Source of the DNA: Betaproteobacteria bacterium
GTDB lineage: Bacteria > Pseudomonadota > Gammaproteobacteria > Burkholderiales > Usitatibacteraceae
Reading direction: 5' to 3'
Assembly (NCBI GenBank): GCA_012274175.1
Contig: JAAOZZ010000261.1
Location: 1 to 17,132 of the forward strand
DNA length: 17,132 bases
In this document: positions 6,081 to 12,905 of the stretch, piece by piece
Position numbering within the stretch: position 1 is the first letter of the stretch
Layout: each line of letters begins with the position of its first letter
Translations under genes and position numbers: made by a program
Notes under the pieces: generated by a model
The model's input: the letters and a program-made list of their open reading frames with translations, nothing else
Databases searched by the model: none
What the model was told of the DNA's origin: nothing

Positions 6081-7013
6081 ATGCGATCCACCTTTCTCCT
6101 CGCGGCCGCCGCGCTCCTGGTACTTCCCGCGCTCGCGGGCGACCCTCCCCTCGACGCGCCGCTCATCGTGGACGGCCCCATCAAGGTCGACGCCGGTGAT
6201 TTCCTGGGCGCGATGGAGCGCGTGCCGCCGGAGACGCGCTCCGAGTTCCGCACTTCCTATGAGCGCATTGCGGGCATGGTCGACAACATATTCGTCGCCC
6301 GCTCCTTCGCCTCCAAGGCGCGCGAGGCGGGCCTCGACAAGGATCCCGTGGTCCAGCGCCGCCTCGCGCAGGCGCAGGACGCGCTTCTCGCGGACCTCTA
6401 TATCAAGCGCCTCGACGAAGCCACCGAGAAGATGGATTTCGACCAGCGCGCCCGCGAGCTCTACGATGCCGATGCCACGCGCTACGTGAAGCCGGAGCAG
6501 GTGTACGTCCAGCACATCCTCATCGGCCTTACGGGGCGCACGCGCGAGATGGCGCTCGAGAGGGCGAAGCAGGTCTACGACGAGGCCAAGTCCGGCAAGG
6601 AGGACTTCCTCTCGCTCGCCGCGCGCTATTCCGACGACCCGGACAAGAAGCGCAATGGCGGGGACCTCGGCTGGAACTCGCCCAAGTCGTTCGTGCCGCC
6701 GGTGACGGAATGGATCGACAAGGCCGCGCGGAAGGACGAGATCTCCCCGCCGATCGAGTCCTACATGGGATTCCACATCGTGCGCTTCGTGGATCGCCAG
6801 AAGCCCGAGCCGATGAAATTCGAGGCCGTGAAGGCGTCCATCATCAAGGCCGAGAAGGAGCGCCTCGCGAAGAAGCGCCTCGAGGACGCCATACGCGCCG
6901 TGCGCGAATCGAAGTCGGTGGTCATCCACAAGGATAACGTCGAGGCGTTCGTCGTCTCCACGAAGGGCGTTTTCCCGCCGATCGACCCGTTCCCGACGAA
7001 GCCGGCGAAGTGA
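6081..7013 (+). CDS. Periplasmic peptidyl-prolyl cis-trans isomerase, parvulin (PpiC/SurA) type
   Basis: The product speeds cis-trans isomerisation of prolyl bonds and helps fold proteins in the periplasm. I start at ATG 6081, which has AGGA at 6072-6075; the in-frame ATG at 6066 lies before that site. The 310-residue protein has a signal peptide (RSTFLLAAAALLVLPALA, cleavage near residue 19). A helical SurA-like N-terminal region (about 35-135) precedes one parvulin domain (about 141-239: VYVQHILIGLTG, FLSLAARYSDDPDKKRNGGD, LGWNSP, MGFHIVRF), with the two conserved histidines in HIL and GFH. A charged helix and a Pro-rich tail follow. SurA itself has two such domains, so this is a shorter PpiC/PrsA-like form. 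It lies between secreted-protein genes and a glycan operon, so its clients could be outer-membrane or secreted proteins (inference). Confidence 0.92.
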   Translation: MRSTFLLAAAALLVLPALAGDPPLDAPLIVDGPIKVDAGDFLGAMERVPPETRSEFRTSYERIAGMVDNIFVARSFASKAREAGLDKDPVVQRRLAQAQDALLADLYIKRLDEATEKMDFDQRARELYDADATRYVKPEQVYVQHILIGLTGRTREMALERAKQVYDEAKSGKEDFLSLAARYSDDPDKKRNGGDLGWNSPKSFVPPVTEWIDKAARKDEISPPIESYMGFHIVRFVDRQKPEPMKFEAVKASIIKAEKERLAKKRLEDAIRAVRESKSVVIHKDNVEAFVVSTKGVFPPIDPFPTKPAK

Positions 7014-7053
7014 TACCCGGCCCGCTTCCTCCCTCACCACGCGCGCCGGGTCC

Positions 7054-7749
7054 GTGATCCGCGTCTTCATCGGCTACGACGCGCGCGAGGCAGCCGCCTT
7101 CGGCGTGCTCTCCCATTCGATCCACGCGCGCTCCTCGCAGCCGGTGGCGATCGCGCCGCTCATGCTCTCCCAGCTCGCAAGCGTCTACCGGCGCGAGCGC
7201 AACCCGCTGCAGTCCACGGATTTCTCGTTCTCGCGCTTCCTCACTCCGTACCTGTGCGGCTACGAGGGCTGGGCGATCTTCATGGATTGCGACATGCTGG
7301 TCCTGGACGACATCGCGAAGCTCTGGAACCTGCGCGACGAGCGCTACGCGGTACAGCTGGTGAAGCACGTCCACGTGCCGAAGGAGGAGGTCAAGTTCCT
7401 CGGCGCGGTGCAGACCAAGTACGAGAAGAAGAACTGGTCGTCGGTGATGCTGATGAACTGCGCGAAGTGCGCGGCGCTCACCCCGGATTTCGTCAACGCC
7501 GCGAGCGGCCTGGAGCTGCACCAGTTCAAGTGGCTCGCTTCGGAAGCGCTCATCGGCGAGATCTCCCACCGCTGGAACCACCTGGTCGGCTACGACGCGC
7601 CGAGCCGGGACGCGAGCCTCGTGCACTACACCATCGGTGGGCCGTACTTCGAGGCCTACCGGGATTGCGAGTACGCGCAGGAATGGTTCGCCGAGCGCGA
7701 CGCGATGTTGCGCGTGCAAAGCCGCGCGAAGGCGCACGCGGCCTCCTGA
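7054..7749 (+). CDS. DXD glycosyltransferase (GT8-like, GT-A fold)
   Basis: The 231-residue protein begins IRVFIGYDAREAAAFGVL, a pattern of small GT8-like retaining transferases in bacterial envelope loci. The motif FMDCDMLVLDD holds the metal- and sugar-nucleotide-binding DXD (Asp78, Asp80), after the conserved QSTDFSFSRFLTPYLCGY block. Towards the end HRWNHLVGYD and ASLVHYTIGGPYF complete the acceptor-side signature. The donor and acceptor are unknown. The start is a GTG with no clear ribosome site. An inverted repeat, ACCCGGC (7015-7021) and GCCGGGT (7045-7051), brackets the leader and may affect initiation. It is 40 bases after the parvulin gene and 28 before the Wzm permease gene on the same strand, so it is probably the first glycan gene of this transcript. 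Confidence 0.85.
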   Translation: MIRVFIGYDAREAAAFGVLSHSIHARSSQPVAIAPLMLSQLASVYRRERNPLQSTDFSFSRFLTPYLCGYEGWAIFMDCDMLVLDDIAKLWNLRDERYAVQLVKHVHVPKEEVKFLGAVQTKYEKKNWSSVMLMNCAKCAALTPDFVNAASGLELHQFKWLASEALIGEISHRWNHLVGYDAPSRDASLVHYTIGGPYFEAYRDCEYAQEWFAERDAMLRVQSRAKAHAAS

Positions 7750-7777
7750 CGGGCCGCAAGCCGCCACCCCCGTCCCC

Positions 7778-8581
7778 GTGAGCGCTCCCGGCGTATCGAC
7801 CCCCGCTGCACCGCGCTGGGGCTGGCTGCTGCTCTCGTTCACGCGCCGCGAGCTGTTGAACCGCTACGCGGGCAGCGTCTCCGGCCTCGCGTGGACCCTG
7901 CTGCACCCGCTCGCGCAGCTTGCGATCTACGCCTTCGTCTTCAGCAAGGTCTTCCGGATCGGCGTCCCGCCGTCCTATCCGAACGTGGGCTACGTGACGT
8001 TCATGGCGGCGGCACTCTGGCCCTGGATCATGTTCTCCGAGGGCGTGCAGCGGGCCATGGGAGCGATCGGAGCGAACGCCGGCCTCATCCGCAAGGTGGC
8101 CTTCCCCCACCGCCTGCTGGTGTACTCCGCGATCCTGGCCTCGTGCGTGGTGCACGGGGTGGGGTTCCTCGCCGTGCTCCTCGCGCTGCGGATCGCCGGC
8201 GAGCCCATTGGCTTGCGGGGCCTGCCGATCGCATTCGTGCTGCTCGTCCCCTACATGCTGCTCGCCGCGGGCATCGGCGCCTTCCTGGCGGCCCTGCAGA
8301 CCCTTCTGCGCGACGTGGAGCACGTCCTCCAGGTCGTGCTCACGATCCTCTTCTACGCCTCGCCCATCCTGTATCCCGCGAGCCTCGTCCCGGCATCGCT
8401 GCGCCCGTGGGTGCAGCTCAATCCCCTCGCCTGGTACTCGGAACGCATGCGCGAGGTGCTCCTGCATGGCAGCGGATTCGTGGCCGGCGACCTGGGCATC
8501 GGCATCGCCTGCGCGGCGGTCTTCGTCGCGGGACTCTGGTTCTTCGAGCGCCTGTCCCCGCATTTCGAGGATTTCCTGTGA
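7778..8581 (+). CDS. wzm: Polysaccharide ABC transporter permease (Wzm type)
   Basis: This is the membrane half of an ABC exporter that moves a lipid-linked polysaccharide (O-antigen, capsule or teichoic-acid-like chain) across the inner membrane. From GTG 7778 it has 267 residues, the usual length. LLLSFTRRELLNRYAGSVSG is the conserved cytoplasmic N-terminal helix of ABC-2 permeases. About six hydrophobic segments follow (near 35-57, 70-90, 112-137, 145-170, 178-200 and 235-255), with ASPILYPASLVP and LNPLAWYSE typical of the family. The frame is open further upstream to 7637, but that stretch overlaps the transferase gene and encodes basic nonsense. Its TGA overlaps the GTG of the ATPase gene, so the two are translationally coupled. 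Confidence 0.92.
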   Translation: MSAPGVSTPAAPRWGWLLLSFTRRELLNRYAGSVSGLAWTLLHPLAQLAIYAFVFSKVFRIGVPPSYPNVGYVTFMAAALWPWIMFSEGVQRAMGAIGANAGLIRKVAFPHRLLVYSAILASCVVHGVGFLAVLLALRIAGEPIGLRGLPIAFVLLVPYMLLAAGIGAFLAALQTLLRDVEHVLQVVLTILFYASPILYPASLVPASLRPWVQLNPLAWYSERMREVLLHGSGFVAGDLGIGIACAAVFVAGLWFFERLSPHFEDFL

Positions 8582-9828
8582 CCGCCGCCGTCGTGCCTGG
8601 AACGGCGACGTCGACCGGGGCCGAAAGCGGCGGGACCGGAGACGCGCGGGAGCTGATCCGGCTGCGCGGCGTGGGCAAGGATTACCCCAAGATCTCCACC
8701 GGCACGGACCGCCTGCGAACCCTCGCGGCGCTGCTCTTCCGCCGGCGCGACATGCCGCATTTCCGCGCCCTGGACGGCATCGACCTGGAGCTGCGGCGCG
8801 GGGAATCCCTCGGGATCGTGGGCGAGAACGGCGCCGGCAAGTCGACGCTGCTCAAGATCATCGCGGGCGTGGTGCGGCCCACCGCGGGCGAGGTGCGCGT
8901 GCAGGGCCGGGTGGGAGCGCTGCTCGAGCTGGGCAGCGGATTCCACCCCGACTACACCGGCCGCGAGAACATCTTCCTGTCGAGCGCCCTCATGGGGCTA
9001 TCGCGCCGGGTAACCCGCGCCAAGGTGGATTCCATCGTCGCCTTCGCCGACATCGGCGAGCACATCGACGAGCCGATCAAGCACTACTCCTCGGGCATGG
9101 TCGTGCGGCTGGGCTTCGCCGTGGCGACCGCCCTCGAGCCCGACGTGCTCATCACCGACGAGGTCCTCGCGGTGGGCGACGAGTCGTTCCAGAAAAAGTG
9201 CATCGCGTGGCTCGAGGGCTTCCTGCGCGACGGCGGCACGCTGCTCATGTGCTCCCACAGCATGTACCACGTGCAGACGCTGTGCCGTCGCGCGATCTGG
9301 ATCCACCACGGGCGGGCGCGCATGCAGGGCGAGAGCTTCGACGTCACGCGCGAATACCTCACCTACCACGAGGAGAAGAATGGCAAGGCACGCCCCGCGC
9401 CGCGGGCCGAGGGCACGCTGCCGAGGATCATGTCCGCGTGGACGGAGCGCGGGGACGGCGTGCGCGCCGACACCTTCCGCCGCGGCGAGGCGCTCGTGCT
9501 GCAGGGCGTGGCCTACGAGCCCGACGACCGGCCGCCCGTGCTGCTCTTCGGCGTCGTGCGCGTCGACGGCACGTCCGTGTACGGATCCCATTCCAACGAG
9601 ACGGGCTTTCGTCCCGCGCGCCTCGAGCCGTGCCAGTTCGGGTTCGCCGTGCGGTTCGAGGCCCTGGCGCTGCTGCCCGGAAAGTACCGCATGCGGGTGC
9701 ACACCCTCGACGCGGAAGGACTGCGGCTCTTCGACACGCTGGAGGTGGAATTCGTGGTGACCGGCGAGACGCGCGACTACGGCGTGGTGGAGCTCGCCCA
9801 CGCATGGCTTCCGGGCCGCGGGCGATGA
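8578..9828 (+). CDS. wzt: Polysaccharide ABC transporter ATPase with C-terminal domain (Wzt type)
   Basis: This is the ATPase partner of the Wzm permease. The 416-residue product starts at GTG 8578, sharing GTGA with the permease stop. Walker A is GENGAGKST (82-90), the signature loop is YSSGM (170-174, the form used by Wzt/TagH proteins), Walker B is VLITDE (190-195) and the switch histidine is His227. After a Pro/Arg-rich linker near 268-275, residues about 280-416 form a beta-rich Wzt_C-like domain (YGSHSNETGF, PGKYRMRVHTLDAEGLRLFD, EVEFVV). In characterised Wzt proteins this domain binds the finished end of the glycan, so transport here is probably coupled to chain termination. The first about 25 residues are a low-complexity Thr/Ser/Gly extension. 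The next gene overlaps it by ATGA. Confidence 0.94.
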   Translation: MTAAVVPGTATSTGAESGGTGDARELIRLRGVGKDYPKISTGTDRLRTLAALLFRRRDMPHFRALDGIDLELRRGESLGIVGENGAGKSTLLKIIAGVVRPTAGEVRVQGRVGALLELGSGFHPDYTGRENIFLSSALMGLSRRVTRAKVDSIVAFADIGEHIDEPIKHYSSGMVVRLGFAVATALEPDVLITDEVLAVGDESFQKKCIAWLEGFLRDGGTLLMCSHSMYHVQTLCRRAIWIHHGRARMQGESFDVTREYLTYHEEKNGKARPAPRAEGTLPRIMSAWTERGDGVRADTFRRGEALVLQGVAYEPDDRPPVLLFGVVRVDGTSVYGSHSNETGFRPARLEPCQFGFAVRFEALALLPGKYRMRVHTLDAEGLRLFDTLEVEFVVTGETRDYGVVELAHAWLPGRGR

Positions 9829-12041
9829 GCGACCCGCGGATCGACGAGGCGCGCCGGCACCACCAGAGCGGCGACTATCCGCGCGCGATCTCCGCCTACG
9901 ACGAGGTGCTCGCGGCGGACCCGGCGAGCGCGGAAGTGTGGCACCTCAAGGGATTGGCCGAGCACCAGTCGGGGCGCTTGCCGCAGGCGCAGGAAAGCGT
10001 CGAGCGCGCGATCGCGCTGGGCGGCGACAGGCCCGCCTACCTGCTGCTCGAAGGCGGCATCCTCCACGACCGCGGCGATCTCGCGGGCGCGGAGCGTTGC
10101 TTCGCGCGCGTGGTCGAGGCGCGTCCCGACTGGGTCGGCGGCCACGTCGAGCTGGGCCGCGTGCACATGGACCAGGGGCGCGTGGCCGACGCGCTCAAGG
10201 ATTTCCAGGCGGCGGTGGGCCTGGATTCCTCCCATGTGCGCGCCTGGAACAATCTCGGCGTGGCGCTGCAATCCCTGGACCGCTTGGACGAGGCGATGCG
10301 CGCCTTCAACCACACGCTCTCGATCGACCCCCGATATCCGCTTGCCCATTTCAACCTCGCGCGCATCTACCATTTGCGCACCGATGCGGCGCGCGCCCTG
10401 GAGCACGCGCAGCACACCGTGCGCCTCGACCCGGGCCACGTCGAAGGCTGGCTCCTCCTGGGCGACATCCACCGGCGCAAGCGGGAGACGGCGAACGCCC
10501 TCGCGGCCTATTCGGCGGCCGCGCGCGCGGCACCCACGAACCTGAAGGCCCGCGCGGCCCTGGCTGAGCTCATCGCCGAAGCAGGGGGTTTCGAGGAGGC
10601 GCGCGCGGAATACCGGCGCATATCGGCGCAGTTCCCCGCGAGCCTGCGCGCCGCGCTGGGTGCCAATCTGCTGCTTCCCCAGGTGTACACGAGCGTGGAG
10701 CAGGTGGAGCGGGTTCGCGCGGAATACGACGCGGGCCTGGAGTCGCTGCACGCGTCGGCCGCGCGGTTCCGCTTTCCGGGCGCGGAGCAGGCGCTCGCGG
10801 AGGCGCGCTGGACCAACTTCTACCTTGCCTACCAGGGACGGGAGGATCGCGCGCTGCAGTCCCGCTACGGCGATTTCCTGCGCTCGGTGCTCGAGCCGGC
10901 GATGCCCGAGTTCTTCGCGCCGCGCGCACCGCGCCGGGCGGACGGGCGCATTCGCGTGGGCTTCTTCAGCCACTTCTTTTTCAATTGCACGGCGGGGCGA
11001 TATTTTTCGTCGTGGATCACCCACCTGGATCGCAGCCGATTCGAGGTCTTCGTCTACTACACGAACGAATGGGTGGCCGACGACACGCGCACCATCGCCG
11101 CGGCCGCCGATACGTTTCGCCACCTGCCGGGACGGCCCCTGCTGACACTCGCGCAACAGGTCGCCGGCGATGGGCTCGACATCCTCGTCTACCCCGAGCT
11201 CGGGATGCATCCCGACACATTCACCCTGGCTGCGCTGCGGCTCGCGCCGGTGCAGTGCGCGGGATGGGGACATCCCACGACGAGCGGGCTCGAATCCATC
11301 GACTGGTTCATCTCCTGCGAGGCGATGGAGCCCGCGGACGGCGAGCGCCATTACCGCGAACGGCTCGCGCGCCTTCCCGGGCTCGGAACGCGCTACGCGG
11401 TGCCGCATGCGCAAACCACCGGCACGCGCGAGGATTTCGGGCTCCCCGCCGACAAGACGCTCTACCTGGTGCCGCAATCGCTCTTCAAGATCCATCCCGA
11501 CAACGACGCGCTGATCGCCGAGGTCCTCGCGCGCGATTCGCGCGGCATCGCGGTGATGTTCGCATCCCACCACGACCGGCTCACGGAGACGTTCGCCACG
11601 CGCCTGGAAGGGGTGCTGCGCGAGCGCGGCATCGACATCCACGAGCGCGTGAGCTTCCTCGCCCCCTTCCTTCCCCACCCGATCTACCTGCGCCTGAACC
11701 AGCTCTGCGACGTGATGCTGGACACCGTGCACTGGTCGGGCGGCAACACCTCCCTCGACGCGCTGGCGAGCGGCTTGCCGGTGGTGACGCGCCCGGGTGC
11801 GCTCATGCGCGGCCGCCAGAGCCAGGCGATGCTGGGCATCGTGGGCGTGCCCGAGCTCGTCGCCGCGGACTTCGAGGGCCACGTCGAGATGGCGGTGCGC
11901 CTGGGTCGCGATGCCGAGGAAAGGCGCTCGATCTCGGAGCGTATCCTCGCTGGTCGCGAGCATTTGTTCGAGCGCGAGGAGCCGGTGCGGGCGCTGGAGG
12001 ACTTCCTCGGGCGCGCTGTGCTCGAGGGGAGCTCGAGCTAG
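9825..12041 (+). CDS. TPR-repeat glycosyltransferase, GT41 (OGT/SPINDLY-like)
   Basis: The 738-residue protein begins at ATG 9825, overlapping the wzt stop (ATGA). Residues about 5-280 hold roughly eight tetratricopeptide repeats (for example AEVWHLKGLAEHQSGRLPQA, RAWNNLGVALQSLDRLDEAM, PLAHFNLARIYHLRTDAARA). A linker leads to a GT-B catalytic region (about 373-730): RIRVGFFSHFFFNCTAG, CAGWGHPTTSG, LVPQSLFKIHPDND, and MLDTVHWSGGNTSLDALASG followed by RPGALMRGRQSQ. These match the GT41 blocks that bind UDP-GlcNAc, including the Lys of LFKIHPD and the HWSGGNTS loop. Known members modify Ser/Thr of proteins; bacterial ones also glucosylate adhesins. Coupling to Wzt suggests action on the exported glycan or on a surface protein (inference). 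The TAG stop shares CTAG with the convergent GT2 gene. Confidence 0.93.
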   Translation: MSDPRIDEARRHHQSGDYPRAISAYDEVLAADPASAEVWHLKGLAEHQSGRLPQAQESVERAIALGGDRPAYLLLEGGILHDRGDLAGAERCFARVVEARPDWVGGHVELGRVHMDQGRVADALKDFQAAVGLDSSHVRAWNNLGVALQSLDRLDEAMRAFNHTLSIDPRYPLAHFNLARIYHLRTDAARALEHAQHTVRLDPGHVEGWLLLGDIHRRKRETANALAAYSAAARAAPTNLKARAALAELIAEAGGFEEARAEYRRISAQFPASLRAALGANLLLPQVYTSVEQVERVRAEYDAGLESLHASAARFRFPGAEQALAEARWTNFYLAYQGREDRALQSRYGDFLRSVLEPAMPEFFAPRAPRRADGRIRVGFFSHFFFNCTAGRYFSSWITHLDRSRFEVFVYYTNEWVADDTRTIAAAADTFRHLPGRPLLTLAQQVAGDGLDILVYPELGMHPDTFTLAALRLAPVQCAGWGHPTTSGLESIDWFISCEAMEPADGERHYRERLARLPGLGTRYAVPHAQTTGTREDFGLPADKTLYLVPQSLFKIHPDNDALIAEVLARDSRGIAVMFASHHDRLTETFATRLEGVLRERGIDIHERVSFLAPFLPHPIYLRLNQLCDVMLDTVHWSGGNTSLDALASGLPVVTRPGALMRGRQSQAMLGIVGVPELVAADFEGHVEMAVRLGRDAEERRSISERILAGREHLFEREEPVRALEDFLGRAVLEGSSS

Positions 12042-12865
12042 GCGAGCTTCCATCCGTGGATGGAAAAGAACCGCCGCGCCGAGCGCAGGAACCACGCGAC
12101 GTGGCGCCAGCCCTTGCGCGCGGCCTGCCCCCCGTGATGCACGATGCGCGCCTGGGGCACGTAGGCCACGGTCGCTTCCCGGCCCACGCGCAGGCTGAGG
12201 TCGTAGTCCTCGAAGTAGAGGAAGAAGCGCGGGTCGAACCCGCCCAGGCGTTCGAATAGCGCGGTGCGCAGAAGCATGAAGCAGCCGCTCGCGAGCGGGA
12301 CTCCCTCCACTACGCGGTCCGCGATCACGTCGCGCATCTCGTAGGCGTCCACCGTGCGCGTGAAGTGGCGGCGCACGAAGTCCGGCGCGAATCCCCGCAG
12401 GAAGAGCACCCACACCGACGGATAGCGCTTGCAGAGGTACTGGCGCGCGCCGTCGTCTCCGAAGACCGCGGGCGCCACCAGCCCGAATGCGGGATGCTCC
12501 CCCAGCGCCGCGAGCGCCGCGTCGAGGCATTCGGGCTCGAGCTCGACGTCGGGATTCATCACGAGGTGGAACTCCGAGCCGAGGCGGCCCAGCACGAGAT
12601 TGTTGGCGCGGCCGTAGCCCACGTTGCCGTGTCCCGAGACGATCTCGATCGTTCCCGCCTCCGGGAGCCACGAGGCGAGCGCCGCCTCGACATCCGGTCG
12701 GGACGCGGCGGGCCCGTTGTCCACCACGAAGACCCGCGCGCCATCGATGCGTCCCGCGGAGCGTGCGTGCTTCGCGGCGACGGCAAGCGAGGCCAAGGCG
12801 CGCGCGAGCAGCCGCGGGTCCGGCCGGTAGGTGACGATGGTCGCGGTAAGGCGTGGCCCGGGCAT
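12038..12865 (-). CDS. GT2 family glycosyltransferase (rhamnosyltransferase-like)
   Basis: Starting from ATG 12865 the protein has 275 residues: PGPRLTATIVTYRPDP, then VFVVDNGP, GNVGYGRANNLVL and HLVMNPDVELEP, the nucleotide-sugar and metal motifs of the WbbL/RfbF-like GT2 branch. The C-terminal half has FERLGGFDPRFFLYFEDYDL followed by SLRVG, with the conserved ED of the catalytic base region, and AYVPQARIVHHGG. Such enzymes add rhamnose or a similar sugar to O-antigen or core. The frame also stays open to a TTG at 12901, but the added residues (AGRRAATL) are unlike the family, so 12865 is preferred; no clear ribosome site is seen. It runs convergent to the TPR-GT41 gene, overlapping by 4 bases. 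It starts 40 bases after the stop of the protease gene and could be cotranscribed with it. Confidence 0.9.
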   Translation of the reverse strand: MPGPRLTATIVTYRPDPRLLARALASLAVAAKHARSAGRIDGARVFVVDNGPAASRPDVEAALASWLPEAGTIEIVSGHGNVGYGRANNLVLGRLGSEFHLVMNPDVELEPECLDAALAALGEHPAFGLVAPAVFGDDGARQYLCKRYPSVWVLFLRGFAPDFVRRHFTRTVDAYEMRDVIADRVVEGVPLASGCFMLLRTALFERLGGFDPRFFLYFEDYDLSLRVGREATVAYVPQARIVHHGGQAARKGWRHVAWFLRSARRFFSIHGWKLA

Positions 12866-12905
12866 AGCCGTGAGGGTAGCCGCCCGCCGCCCCGCGCTCA
12901 AGGGG

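Noticed and set aside
9777..12671. 964-residue minus-strand open frame opposite the TPR-GT41 gene and running into the GT2 gene
   Set aside because: Striking in length, but it overlaps two convincing genes and has shadow-like composition. Its 5' part is an alternative frame of the GT2 gene.
12866..12901. TTG start at 12901 for the GT2 gene
   Set aside because: The added residues do not fit the family; ATG 12865 begins right before the conserved TATIVTYR strand.
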